64,000 bases of DNA from Streptomyces sp. 135 (GCF_020026305.1 NZ_CP075691.1:6138001-6202000), one strand, 5' to 3'; shown: positions 53,210 to 62,534, numbered from the stretch's first letter. Notes: generated by a model not told the origin, from the sequence alone. A program made the numbers and translations.

Positions 53210-53980
53210 GTGACCGCCAGGCCTTCCGGATCCGGGGACGACGCCGTGCCGCGTGGCGCGGACGCTCCGGAGGAGCGGGACCCGTGGGCTCCGCCGCCGG
53301 AGGATGCCGCGGTGCGGCTGGACAAGCGGGGGGACTGGGCTTCGCCCGCGGCTCCCTCCGGGGCCGGGGCCGGGGCCGGGGCGCCGCCGCCACCTCCGGC
53401 GGCCTGGGCATCGGGCGCCGGCAACGCCTTCGCGGCTCCCGGCGAGCCGGTGCCACCGCCCCCGGTCTCGCCGGACGGGCCGGGGCAGATGCCTTACGGG
53501 CCTTACGGGTACGGGGGCCACGGGGTACACCCAGGGCACCCCGGTTACGCGAACGCTTCGGGGCATCAGGGCCCCCAGGGGTACGCGGGACCGCAGGGAT
53601 ATCCGGGGTACCCCGGCTACCCGGGTCAGGGAATGCCCGGATACGGCTGGCCCGCCATGCCGATGGCGCCCGCGAACGGCATGGGCGTCACCGGGCTGGT
53701 CCTCGGGATCATCGCGACGGTCGGCTTCTGCCTGTGGCCGCTCGCGATCGTGCTCGGCATCCTCGCGGTGATCTTCGGCGCCGTGGGGCGCGGGAAGGCG
53801 CGCCGAGGCGAGGCGACGAACGGGGGCCAGGCCCTCGCGGGGATCATCTGCGGGGCGGTCGGCATCGTGCTGGCCGTGGTGCTGCTGGTGATCATCCTCG
53901 TGATGTCGGACGAGGAGACGGACTCCCGCTCCCTGGAGCCGCCGGGCCGCACGACGACGACGGCAGCGCAGCCCGGCTGA
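53210..53980 (+). CDS. DUF4190 membrane protein
   Basis: 256 residues. The first 150 are Pro/Gly/Tyr-rich with GYPGYPGYPGQG-like repeats, a disordered cytosolic arm. Two membrane segments (VTGLVLGIIATVGFCLWPLA and GIICGAVGIVLAVVLLVIIL) flank GRGKARRGEATNGGQALA, the DUF4190 signature. Function unknown. It is divergent from the deaminase gene. Confidence 0.88.
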   Translation: MTARPSGSGDDAVPRGADAPEERDPWAPPPEDAAVRLDKRGDWASPAAPSGAGAGAGAPPPPPAAWASGAGNAFAAPGEPVPPPPVSPDGPGQMPYGPYGYGGHGVHPGHPGYANASGHQGPQGYAGPQGYPGYPGYPGQGMPGYGWPAMPMAPANGMGVTGLVLGIIATVGFCLWPLAIVLGILAVIFGAVGRGKARRGEATNGGQALAGIICGAVGIVLAVVLLVIILVMSDEETDSRSLEPPGRTTTTAAQPG

Positions 53981-54282
53981 GGCTGTGGCCGGGATTGACC
54001 GGGAGCTGCGGTTGGGACCGGCCGGGGGCCGCAGCGGGGATTGGCCGGGGGCCGCAGCCGAGGCCGATCGGGACTGCGGCTGAGCCTGACCGGGGCCACG
54101 GCCGGGACCGGCCGGGAGCTGCGGTCGTGACCGACCCGTGCCCGCAGCTGCGGGCCCCGCGCGCCGCCCCCGGGCTTCCGCTCTGTGCCTGGCCTCGTCC
54201 CGTGCCCGGCCCGGCCTCGTCCCGCTCCACGTCCGGCCCCGCCCGCCCCGCGCTCGGCCCCACCCCGCGCCACCGCCCCCGC
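53981..54282. repeat. degenerate GACCGGCCGGGGGCCGCAG repeats in a non-coding gap
   Basis: The 302-bp gap holds no credible gene. About six imperfect copies of a 20-25-bp unit (for example GACCGGCCGGGGGCCGCAG at about 54016, GATTGGCCGGGGGCCGCAG at about 54039, GACCGGCCGGGAGCTGCGG at about 54106) run to about 54130. A 14-bp palindrome CCCGCAGCTGCGGG follows at 54141-54154. Confidence 0.7.
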
Positions 54283-54846
54283 TCAGTCCGCCGCCGCTCC
54301 CACCCGCTCCCGCGCCCCCATCAACGCGAACCCCAGCAGATTCGGCCCCCGCCACTTCTCCGGGTCCTGGATGCGGGGGTCGTCGGCGGCCAGGCCCACG
54401 CCCCATACCCGGTCCAGTGGGCTCGTTTCCACCAGTACTCGCTCGCCCGTGCCCCGCAGGAACTCCCGCAGGGCCGGGTCCGAGGTGAACTTGTGGACGC
54501 TGCCGGTCAGCACGATCCCGAACCGCTCCCGCGCCCATATCGCCTCGTCGAAGCCCCGCACCAGCCGCCCCGCGTTCTTCGCCTCGGCGGGCGTACGCGC
54601 CGCGAGGACCGCGCGCTCGGCGTCCGCGTCGTCGAAGAGGCGGGCCTTGGCCGCCATCATCCAGTGCTCCGCGGTCGCGTACGTGACGCCGTCCACGGTG
54701 AACGGCGAGGGCCACCACTGGCTCAGGCAGCTCGCGCCCAGCGTGCCGTCGCGGCGCGGGGTGTGCCCCCAGAAGTACAGATACTTCACGCGCTGCCCCG
54801 CGTGCACCGCGCCGACCAGCGCCTCCACCGAGTCGATCTTCGTCAT
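54283..54846 (-). CDS. NADAR family protein (YbiA-like)
   Basis: 187 residues from ATG 54846. NADAR hallmarks: YLYFWGHTP, LSQWWPSPFTVDGVTYATAE followed by HWMMAAKA, and the closing NLLGFALMGARE. The family acts on NAD/ADP-ribose-related compounds, including riboflavin intermediates and ADP-ribosylated bases. The role here is not defined by neighbours. Confidence 0.9.
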   Translation of the reverse strand: MTKIDSVEALVGAVHAGQRVKYLYFWGHTPRRDGTLGASCLSQWWPSPFTVDGVTYATAEHWMMAAKARLFDDADAERAVLAARTPAEAKNAGRLVRGFDEAIWARERFGIVLTGSVHKFTSDPALREFLRGTGERVLVETSPLDRVWGVGLAADDPRIQDPEKWRGPNLLGFALMGARERVGAAAD

Positions 54847-55051
54847 GCACGCGAGTCTGGCACGCACCACGGACACTCCGTCCTGGGTTTTCGAGGACGA
54901 CTCGACACCTGGTCGACAGATTCCGTCGCGTAACCAAAAGGCAACAACGGAATCACTTGTTGGACCTGTACTGCTCTGTCAGGATCGGCACTCAAATCGA
55001 TCTGGAGCTACGCCGACCCCCGCGACGGGGAGGGTGGCGGAGGAGAGCGTC
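54847..55051 (+). promoter_or_regulatory. promoter region of the second polyamine operon
   Basis: 205 bp between divergent genes. An inverted repeat AACAA-N9-TTGTT lies around 54943-54961 in an AT-richer patch and may be an operator. GGAGGAGAG at about 55039-55047 is the ribosome site of the dehydrogenase gene. Confidence 0.4.
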
Positions 55052-56554
55052 ATGCACAACTTCCAGGCGCAGGACCATTTCGCGGACGGCGCGCAGTACA
55101 TCGCCGGACGGCTGACGAAGGGGACCTCGGGACGCACGCACGCCGTCGTCGACCCCGCCACCGCCGAGGAGGTCTACTCGTACGAACTCGCCGGAAGGGA
55201 CGACGTCGACGCCGCCGTCGCGGCCGCCGCAGAGGCGTTCCCCGGCTGGGCCGGTGCCACCCCGGGCGAGCGCTCCGACGCCATGCACCGCTTCGCGGGC
55301 GTGCTGGCCGACCGCGCGGAGGAGTTCGCGCAGGCCGAGTCGTTGCAGTGCGGCAAGCCGATCAAGCTGAGCCGGGAGTTCGACGTCCCCGGCACCGTCG
55401 ACAACGCCGCCTTCTTCGCGGGCGCCGCCCGGCACCTCCAGGGCCAGTCGGCCGGTGAGTACACCGGGGACCACACCTCGTACGTACGCCGTGAGCCCAT
55501 CGGTGTCGTCGGGTCCATCGCGCCTTGGAACTACCCCCTCCAGATGGCCGCCTGGAAGGTGCTCCCGGCGATCGCGGCCGGCAACACCATCGTCCTCAAG
55601 CCCGCCGAGCTGACGCCCTTCACCTCGCTGCTCTTCGCGCGGGCCGCCACCGAGGCCGGTATCCCGGACGGCGTCGTCAACATCGTCACGGGCGCGGGCA
55701 GGGACGCCGGTGAGCATCTCGTCGGGCACCCCGCTGTCGCCATGACCTCCTTCACCGGGTCCACCGGCGTCGGCAAGCGCGTCGCCGAGATCGCCACCGC
55801 CACCGTCAAGCGCCTCCACCTGGAGCTCGGCGGCAAGGCCCCCTTCGTGGTCTTCGACGACGCCGACCTCGACGCCGCCGTGCACGGCGCGGTCGCCGGC
55901 GCACTCATCAACTCCGGGCAGGACTGCACGGCCGCCACGCGCGCGTACGTCCAGCGTCCGCTGTACGACGCCTTCGTGCAGGGCGTCGCCGACCTCATGG
56001 AGAGCGTGCGGCTCGGTGACCCGTTCGACCCGAGCACCGACATGGGGCCGCTCATCTCGCACGTCCACCGCGACCGCGTCGCCGGCTTCGTCGACCGGGC
56101 CCGCTCCTACGCGCGCGTGGTGACCGGCGGCGAGGCGCTCACCCACCCGGGCGCCTTCTACAAGCCCACCCTCATCGCGGACGCGGCGCAGGACAGCGAG
56201 GTCGTACAGTCCGAGATCTTCGGGCCCGTCCTCGTCGTACTGCCCTTCGACAGCGACGACGAGGGCATCCGGCTCGCCAACGACACCCCCTACGGACTCG
56301 CCGCCTCCGCCTGGAGCCGCGACGTGTACCGCGCGAACCGCGCGACCCGGGAGATCAAGGCCGGGTGCGTGTGGGTCAACGACCACATCCCGATCCTCAG
56401 CGAGATGCCGCACGGCGGCTACAAGGCCTCGGGCTACGGAAAGGACATGTCCACCTACTCCTTCGAGGAGTACACGCAGGTCAAGCACGTCATGTTCGAC
56501 AACACCGCGGTCGTCCGCAAGGACTGGCACCGCACGATCTTCGGGGACCGGTAG
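55052..56554 (+). CDS. aminobutyraldehyde dehydrogenase family protein, second copy
   Basis: 500 residues from ATG 55052. Catalytic residues Asn160 (APWNYPLQ), Glu258 (HLELGGKAP) and Cys292 (SGQDCTAATR) are intact. It is a paralogue of the enzyme at 42153 but longer at the N-terminus. It heads a group with a polyamine-binding protein, PotABC-type genes and an oxidoreductase, so oxidation of aminoaldehydes made from imported polyamines is the likely role. Confidence 0.9.
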   Translation: MHNFQAQDHFADGAQYIAGRLTKGTSGRTHAVVDPATAEEVYSYELAGRDDVDAAVAAAAEAFPGWAGATPGERSDAMHRFAGVLADRAEEFAQAESLQCGKPIKLSREFDVPGTVDNAAFFAGAARHLQGQSAGEYTGDHTSYVRREPIGVVGSIAPWNYPLQMAAWKVLPAIAAGNTIVLKPAELTPFTSLLFARAATEAGIPDGVVNIVTGAGRDAGEHLVGHPAVAMTSFTGSTGVGKRVAEIATATVKRLHLELGGKAPFVVFDDADLDAAVHGAVAGALINSGQDCTAATRAYVQRPLYDAFVQGVADLMESVRLGDPFDPSTDMGPLISHVHRDRVAGFVDRARSYARVVTGGEALTHPGAFYKPTLIADAAQDSEVVQSEIFGPVLVVLPFDSDDEGIRLANDTPYGLAASAWSRDVYRANRATREIKAGCVWVNDHIPILSEMPHGGYKASGYGKDMSTYSFEEYTQVKHVMFDNTAVVRKDWHRTIFGDR

Positions 56555-56639
56555 CCGCGTGGCCGCTCGGCCACGCCGCCACGTCGTCACAGGCCGCCCG
56601 ACCAGCGGCCGCCTTCCTCCCGAAAGGGCAACCACACGC

Positions 56640-57890
56640 ATGGAGCAGCACGAGCCCGCCAGCCTGTCACCGGCCCAACTGGCCGCCATGCACCGCAGCC
56701 TGAGGTACGGCAGGGGGTCCCTGACCCGCCGTTCCCTGCTGCGCGCCTCCACCGGCGGCGCGCTCGCCGTCGGCGGACTGGGCGCCCTGAGCGCCTGTGG
56801 CATCCCCCCGGCCGGCAAAAGCCAGGGCGAGGTCTCGTCCGACGACCACTCGGCCGAGGAGAAGCAGATCGCCTTCTCCAACTGGACCGAGTACATGGAC
56901 GTCGACGAGAAGGACGAGAACAGGCGGCCGACCCTGGCGGCGTTCACGAAGCGCACCGGGATCAGCGTCAAGTACACCGAGGACATCAACGACAACGTCG
57001 AGTTCTTCGGGAAGATCAAGCCGCAGCTCGCCGCGGGCCAGGAGACCGGACGCGACCTGATCTGCGTCACGGACTGGCTCGCCGCACGGCTGATCCGCTT
57101 CGGGTGGGTCCAGAAACTGGACCCGGCCAACCTGCCGCACGCGTACACCAACCTGTCGACCCAGTTCCGCGACCCCGACTGGGACCCGGGCCGGGCCTAC
57201 TCGTATCCCTGGACCGGCATCTCCACCGTCATCGCGTACAACAAGAAGGCGACCGGCGGGAAGGAGGTCACCTCGGTCGCGCAGCTCCTCGAGGACCCCA
57301 AGCTGAAGGGCCGCGTCGGGTTCCTCTCCGAGATGCGCGACACCGTCGGCATGACGCTCATCGACATGGGCAAGGACCCCGGCGACTTCACCGACGACGA
57401 CTTCGACGCGGCCGTCGCCCGCCTCCAGAAGGCCGTCGACAAGAAGCAGGTCCGCCGCTTCACCGGCAACGACTACACCTCGGACCTCGCCAAGGGCGAC
57501 ATCGCCGCCTGCCTCGGCTGGGCCGGCGACATCGTGCAGTTGCAGGCCGACAACCCGGACATCGGCTTCCACATCCCCGACCAGGGCTACATCACGTCCA
57601 CGGACAACCTGCTGGTGCCCAACAAGGCGCGGCACAAGCGCAACGCCGAGCGCCTCATCGACTACTACTACGAGCCGGAGCCCGCGGCACGCCTCGCGGC
57701 GTACATCAACTACGTCTGCCCGGTCGACGGGGTGCGGGACGCGCTCGCGAAGATCGACAAGGACGCCGCGGCCAATCCGCTGATCATCCCTGACGCGGAG
57801 ATGAAGGCGAAGTCCCGGGCGTTCCGGTCGCTCACGCCCAAGGAAGAGACCGCCTACGAAGAGAAGTTCGCGAGGCTGACCGGCGTGTGA
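56640..57890 (+). CDS. polyamine ABC transporter substrate-binding protein (Tat lipoprotein)
   Basis: 416 residues from ATG 56640. The signal has a twin-arginine motif TRRSLLRASTGG and lipobox LSAC. The PotD-like mature part has FSNWTEYMDVDEKDEN, RFTGNDYTSDLAKGD and NYVCPVDGVRDAL. It is followed by the genes for ATPase and two permeases. It resembles the orphan protein at 46496 throughout and the two are probably duplicates. Confidence 0.92.
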   Translation: MEQHEPASLSPAQLAAMHRSLRYGRGSLTRRSLLRASTGGALAVGGLGALSACGIPPAGKSQGEVSSDDHSAEEKQIAFSNWTEYMDVDEKDENRRPTLAAFTKRTGISVKYTEDINDNVEFFGKIKPQLAAGQETGRDLICVTDWLAARLIRFGWVQKLDPANLPHAYTNLSTQFRDPDWDPGRAYSYPWTGISTVIAYNKKATGGKEVTSVAQLLEDPKLKGRVGFLSEMRDTVGMTLIDMGKDPGDFTDDDFDAAVARLQKAVDKKQVRRFTGNDYTSDLAKGDIAACLGWAGDIVQLQADNPDIGFHIPDQGYITSTDNLLVPNKARHKRNAERLIDYYYEPEPAARLAAYINYVCPVDGVRDALAKIDKDAAANPLIIPDAEMKAKSRAFRSLTPKEETAYEEKFARLTGV

Positions 57891-57904
57891 CACGGCGCCG
57901 CCGC

Positions 57905-58003
57905 GCTGGGCTGTGGCCGCTTGCAACTGCGGGTCCGTCGTGGCTGGTCGCGCCCACGCGGCGGAGCCGCACATGTAAGAGCCCCGCGCCCCTGACGGGG
58001 CGC
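57905..58003. repeat. Streptomyces-type interspersed intergenic repeat
   Basis: The stretch contains TGCGGGTCCGTCGTGGCTGG and TCGCGCCCACGCGGCGGAGC, then GAGCCCCGCGCCCCTGACGG. I know this sequence type as a repeat found many times between genes in Streptomyces chromosomes. Its 3' part is the 18-bp palindrome at 57986-58003, shared with 43615-43632, which may act as a terminator or processing stem. Confidence 0.65.
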
Positions 58004-58035
58004 CTTCGTTCCCCCCGACTTCATCTGGACCCACT

Positions 58036-59214
58036 ATGACCTACGCTCAAGAACACGGCGGCGACGTCCGTCTCACCGGGATCAGCAAGACGTACGGCTC
58101 CTTCACCGCCGTGCACCCGCTCGACCTCACCGTGCCGCAGGGCTCCTTCTTCGCGCTGCTCGGCGCCTCCGGCTGCGGCAAGACGACCACGCTCCGCATG
58201 ATCGCGGGCCTGGAGGAACCCAGCTCCGGCACGGTCCACCTGGGCGAGCAGGACGTCACGTCCCTGCCGCCGTACAAGCGGCCCGTGAACACCGTCTTCC
58301 AGTCGTACGCGCTCTTCCCGCACCTGGACATCTTCGAGAACGTCGCCTTCGGCCTGCGCCGGCGCGGCATCAAGTCGGTGAAGGGCCAGGTCGGCGAGAT
58401 GCTCGACCTCGTCCAGCTCGGCGAGCAGGCGCGCAAGAAGCCGCACCAGCTCTCCGGCGGCCAGCAGCAGCGCGTCGCCGTGGCCCGCGCGCTCATCAAC
58501 CACCCCAAGGTGCTCCTCCTCGACGAGCCGCTGGGCGCCCTCGACCTCAAGCTGCGCCGCCAGATGCAGCTGGAGCTCAAGCGCATCCAGACCGAGGTCG
58601 GCATCACCTTCGTGCACGTCACGCACGACCAGGAGGAGGCCATGACGATGGCCGACACCGTGGCCGTGATGAACGGCGGCCGCGTCGAGCAGCTCGGCGC
58701 CCCCGCCGACCTCTACGAGAACCCGCGCACCACCTTCGTCGCCAACTTCCTCGGCACCTCCAACTTCATCGAGGCGGAGGTCGCCGCGACGAGCGGCGAC
58801 GACCTCGTCGTGAAGGCCGGCGACTGCAAGCTGACGCTGCCCGCCGCCCGATGTACCGGCCCCACCGCCACCGGCGGCAAGGTCCTCGTAGGCATCCGCC
58901 CCGAGAAGATCTCCCTCGCGCACGCCGACGACGCGGGGCGGATTCCCGAGGGGCGCAACCGCGTCACGGGACGCATCGCCGACAGCAGCTTCATCGGCGT
59001 ATCGACGCAGTACGTGGTGCACAGCCCCGTCTGCCCCTCCTTCGAGGTGTACGCGCAGAACATCGAGCGCGACGGCCGGCTCACCCCGGGCGCCGAGGTC
59101 GTCCTGCACTGGAACCCCGCGCACACCTTCGGCCTGGACGCCGCCCAGTCCCTCCTTGCCGGGACAGAGGGCTCGGCGGGCGTCGAGAAGGTCGAGGAGG
59201 ACGCCTCCGCATGA
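58036..59214 (+). CDS. potA: polyamine ABC transporter ATP-binding protein (PotA-like)
   Basis: 392 residues. Walker A GASGCGKTT, signature LSGGQQQRVAVARAL, Walker B LLLDEPLGALD and switch His in VTHDQEEA are intact, followed by a TOBE domain. VFQSYALFPHL is the Q-loop. It energises polyamine uptake. The stop overlaps the next ATG (ATGA). Confidence 0.92.
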   Translation: MTYAQEHGGDVRLTGISKTYGSFTAVHPLDLTVPQGSFFALLGASGCGKTTTLRMIAGLEEPSSGTVHLGEQDVTSLPPYKRPVNTVFQSYALFPHLDIFENVAFGLRRRGIKSVKGQVGEMLDLVQLGEQARKKPHQLSGGQQQRVAVARALINHPKVLLLDEPLGALDLKLRRQMQLELKRIQTEVGITFVHVTHDQEEAMTMADTVAVMNGGRVEQLGAPADLYENPRTTFVANFLGTSNFIEAEVAATSGDDLVVKAGDCKLTLPAARCTGPTATGGKVLVGIRPEKISLAHADDAGRIPEGRNRVTGRIADSSFIGVSTQYVVHSPVCPSFEVYAQNIERDGRLTPGAEVVLHWNPAHTFGLDAAQSLLAGTEGSAGVEKVEEDASA

Positions 59215-60149
59215 CGACGACCCTGACCGAAGCACCACCGGCGAAGGACCCCGAGGACCCGGCCCCGGCCCCCCGCAAGCCCCGCAAGCGCGGCCGCCTC
59301 GTCCCCTACTGGCTGCTGCTCCCCGGCCTCCTCTGGCTGGTCGTCTTCTTCGCGCTGCCGCTGGTCTACCAGGCCTCGACCTCCGTCCAGACGGGGTCGC
59401 TCGAAGAAGGCTTCAAGGTCACCTGGCACTTCGCCACCTACTGGGACGCGCTCACCGACTACTGGCCGCAGTTCCTGCGCTCGGTGCTCTACGCGGGCGC
59501 CGCCACCGTCCTGTGCCTGCTGCTCGGCTACCCGCTCGCGTACCTCATCGCGTTCCGCGCGGGCCGCTGGCGGGGCATCATCCTGGTCCTGGTCATCGCG
59601 CCGTTCTTCACCAGCTTCCTCATCCGTACGCTGGCGTGGAAGACGATCCTCGCGGACGGCGGCCCCGTCGTCGGCGCCCTCAACTCCCTGCACGTCCTCG
59701 ACGTCACCAGCTGGCTGGGCGTCACGGCGGGCGACCGGGTCCTCGCGACGCCGCTCGCGGTGATCTGCGGCCTCACGTACAACTTCCTGCCGTTCATGAT
59801 CCTGCCGCTCTACACCTCGCTGGAGCGCATCGACGGCCGGCTCCACGAGGCCGCGGGCGACCTCTACGCCAAGCCGAGCACCACCTTCCGCAAGGTGACG
59901 CTGCCGCTCTCCATGCCGGGCGTCGTCTCCGGCACGCTGCTGACCTTCATCCCGGCGGCGGGCGACTACGTGAACGCGGACCTGCTCGGCTCGACGGACA
60001 CCCGCATGGTCGGCAACGTCATCCAGACGCAGTTCCTGCGCGTCCTGGACTACCCGACGGCCGCGGCCCTCTCCTTCATTCTCATGGCCGCCATTCTCTT
60101 CATGGTGACCTTCTACATCCGCAAGTCGGGGACGGAGGACCTGGTCTGA
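59211..60149 (+). CDS. potB: polyamine ABC transporter permease (PotB-like)
   Basis: 312 residues from ATG 59211. A basic Pro-rich N-terminus precedes about six membrane segments (for example YWLLLPGLLWLVVFFALPL). The EAA loop reads HEAAGDLYAKPSTTFRKVTL. It overlaps both neighbours (ATGA before, TGATG after). Confidence 0.92.
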   Translation: MTTTLTEAPPAKDPEDPAPAPRKPRKRGRLVPYWLLLPGLLWLVVFFALPLVYQASTSVQTGSLEEGFKVTWHFATYWDALTDYWPQFLRSVLYAGAATVLCLLLGYPLAYLIAFRAGRWRGIILVLVIAPFFTSFLIRTLAWKTILADGGPVVGALNSLHVLDVTSWLGVTAGDRVLATPLAVICGLTYNFLPFMILPLYTSLERIDGRLHEAAGDLYAKPSTTFRKVTLPLSMPGVVSGTLLTFIPAAGDYVNADLLGSTDTRMVGNVIQTQFLRVLDYPTAAALSFILMAAILFMVTFYIRKSGTEDLV

Positions 60150-60949
60150 TGGCCTTTGTACGCTGGCTGCGGCGCAACCTCGTCGTCATCGCGGGCCTGT
60201 GCACGCTCGCCTATCTGCTCCTGCCGAACATCGTCGTGACCGTCTTCTCCTTCAACAAGCCGAAGGGGCGCTTCAATTACTCCTGGCAGGAGTTCTCGCT
60301 CGACGCGTGGAAGGATCCGTGCGGCGTGGCCGACATGTGCGGGTCGCTCTCGCTGAGCCTCCAGATCGCCACCTGGGCGACGATCGGCGCGACCGTACTC
60401 GGCACGATGATCGCCTTCGCGCTGGTGCGCTACCGCTTCCGCGCGCGCGGCGCCGTGAACTCGCTGATCTTCCTGCCGATGGCGATGCCCGAGGTCGTCA
60501 TGGCCGCCTCGCTGCTCACGCTCTTCCTCAACATGGGCGCTCAGCTGGGCTTCTGGACCGTCCTCATCGCCCACATCATGTTCTGCCTCAGCTTCGTGGT
60601 GACCGCCGTCAAGGCGCGCGTCATGTCGATGGACCCCCGCCTCGAACAGGCCGCGCAGGACCTCTACGCCGGTCCCGTGCAGACGTTCCTGAGGGTCACG
60701 CTGCCGATCGCCGCACCGGGCATCGCGGCGGGCGCGCTGCTCGCCTTCGCGCTCTCCTTCGACGATTTCATCATCACGAACTTCAACGCGGGCTCGACCG
60801 TGACCTTCCCCATGTTCGTCTGGGGATCGGCACAGCGGGGCACGCCCGTTCAAATCAATGTGATCGGTACGGCGATGTTCCTCGTCGCCGTGCTCCTGGT
60901 GCTCGCCGGAATGCTGATCGGCAAGCGCCGCAACAAACAGCCCAAGTAA
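60149..60949 (+). CDS. potC: polyamine ABC transporter permease (PotC-like)
   Basis: 266 residues from ATG 60149. About six membrane segments, with FSFNKPKGRFNYSW in the first outer loop as in PotC/PotI and the EAA loop EQAAQDLYAGPVQTFLRVTL. FDDFIITNFNAG near the C-terminus is typical of this permease group. Confidence 0.92.
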   Translation: MAFVRWLRRNLVVIAGLCTLAYLLLPNIVVTVFSFNKPKGRFNYSWQEFSLDAWKDPCGVADMCGSLSLSLQIATWATIGATVLGTMIAFALVRYRFRARGAVNSLIFLPMAMPEVVMAASLLTLFLNMGAQLGFWTVLIAHIMFCLSFVVTAVKARVMSMDPRLEQAAQDLYAGPVQTFLRVTLPIAAPGIAAGALLAFALSFDDFIITNFNAGSTVTFPMFVWGSAQRGTPVQINVIGTAMFLVAVLLVLAGMLIGKRRNKQPK

Positions 60950-60980
60950 CCGTGACGCAGTTCTCGAAGGAGTGGAAATC

Positions 60981-62399
60981 ATGGCCCCAAGCGCCATGAC
61001 CCGTTGGACCAAGTCCCTCTCCGACGCCCAGCCGGTCTCGTACTGGCTGGACGACCCGGGCAGGCCCGCCCCCGAGCCCGCCCTCACCGGCGACGACCGC
61101 TGCGACCTCCTCGTCGTCGGCGGCGGTTACAGCGGCCTGTGGACCGCGCTCATCGCCAAGGAGCGCGACCCCGGGCGCGACGTCGTCCTCGTCGAGGGCC
61201 GCGAGGCGGGCTGGGCCGCCTCCGGCCGCAACGGCGGCTTCTGCGCCGCCTCCCTCACGCACGGCATCGCCAACGGCCTGTCCCGCTGGCCCGGCGAGAT
61301 CGAGAAGCTGGAGGAGCTCGGCGCCCGCAACCTCGACGAGATCGAGGCGGCCGTCAAGCGCTACTCCATCGACTGCGACTTCGAGCGCACCGGCGAGATC
61401 GACGTCGCCACCGAGCCGCACCAGGTCGCCGAACTGCGCGAGATGTACGAGGAGATGGCGGCCCACGGCCTGGCGGGCGGCACCGAGCTGCTCGACGCGG
61501 ACGCCGTGCGCGAGCAGGTCGACTCGCCCACCTTCCTCGGCGGCCTCTGGGACCGCGACGGCGTCGCCATGCTGCACCCGGCGAAGCTGGCGTGGGGCCT
61601 GAAGCGGGCCTGCCTGGAGAAGGGCGTACGCGTCTACGAACACACGCCCGCCCTGGAGCTGGCCGCCGCCGGCGCCGGGATGGCGGTCCGCACGCCGTAC
61701 GGCCGCGTCTTCGCCCGCCAGGTGGCGCTCGCCACGAACATCTTCCCCTCGCTGGTCAAGCGCGTCCGCGCGTACACCGTGCCGGTCTACGACTACGCGC
61801 TGATGACCGAGCCGCTGAGCGAGGAGCAGCTGGCCGCGATCGGCTGGCGCAACCGGCAGGGGCTCGGCGACAGCGCGAACCAGTTCCACTACTTCCGGCT
61901 CTCCGCCGACAACCGCATCCTGTGGGGCGGCTACGACGCGATCTACCCGTTCGGCGGGAAGGTCCGCGCCGAGTACGACGACCGGCCCGAGACGTACGCG
62001 AAGCTCGCCGGGCACTTCTTCACCTGCTTCCCGCAGCTGGAGGGGGTCCGCTTCACGCACGCGTGGGGCGGCGCGATCGACACCTGCTCGCGCTTCTCGG
62101 CGTTCTTCGGCACGGCGCACAAGGGCCGCGTCGCCTACGCCGCCGGGTACACCGGGCTCGGTGTCGGGGCCACGCGGTTCGGCGCCGACGTGATGCTGGA
62201 CCTGCTCTCCGGGGAGCGCACGGAGCGGACGAGCCTGGAGATGGTGCGTACGAAGCCGCTGCCGTTCCCGCCTGAGCCGTTCGCCTGGACGGGCGTCGCG
62301 CTGACCAAGTGGTCGCTGGCCCGCTCCGACGCCAACGGCGGTAAGCGGAACCTCTGGCTCAAGACGATGGACAAGCTGGGCCTCGGCTTCGACAGCTGA
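60981..62399 (+). CDS. FAD-dependent oxidoreductase (DAO/PuuB-like)
   Basis: 472 residues. ATG 60981 is chosen because GAAGGAG at 60966-60972 is well spaced; GTG 60972 overlaps that site. The FAD Rossmann motif is CDLLVVGGGYSGLWTAL, and AASGRNGGFC and AGYTGLGVGATRFGAD belong to the D-amino-acid-oxidase/PuuB group. It lies last in the polyamine operon, 31 bp after potC, and may oxidise a (glutamyl-)polyamine to the aldehyde used by the dehydrogenase. Glutamylation is not visible locally. Confidence 0.88.
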   Translation: MAPSAMTRWTKSLSDAQPVSYWLDDPGRPAPEPALTGDDRCDLLVVGGGYSGLWTALIAKERDPGRDVVLVEGREAGWAASGRNGGFCAASLTHGIANGLSRWPGEIEKLEELGARNLDEIEAAVKRYSIDCDFERTGEIDVATEPHQVAELREMYEEMAAHGLAGGTELLDADAVREQVDSPTFLGGLWDRDGVAMLHPAKLAWGLKRACLEKGVRVYEHTPALELAAAGAGMAVRTPYGRVFARQVALATNIFPSLVKRVRAYTVPVYDYALMTEPLSEEQLAAIGWRNRQGLGDSANQFHYFRLSADNRILWGGYDAIYPFGGKVRAEYDDRPETYAKLAGHFFTCFPQLEGVRFTHAWGGAIDTCSRFSAFFGTAHKGRVAYAAGYTGLGVGATRFGADVMLDLLSGERTERTSLEMVRTKPLPFPPEPFAWTGVALTKWSLARSDANGGKRNLWLKTMDKLGLGFDS

Positions 62400-62534
62400 A
62401 CCGGCGTACGCCCCACCGCCCCGCCGTGAGCCGCTTCACCACCAGCGGGTGTCCGAACCCGCGTAATGCCCGCCCCCCGGACCCCTCTCACCTGTGACAC
62501 GCACGGTCGTCGCACAGGAAATGGAGGTCCGGTC

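Noticed and set aside
53983..54154. Possible small RNA or structured leader in the 302-bp gap
   Set aside because: Repeats and one palindrome are seen, but no promoter, terminator or recognised RNA family, so it is listed only as a repeat.
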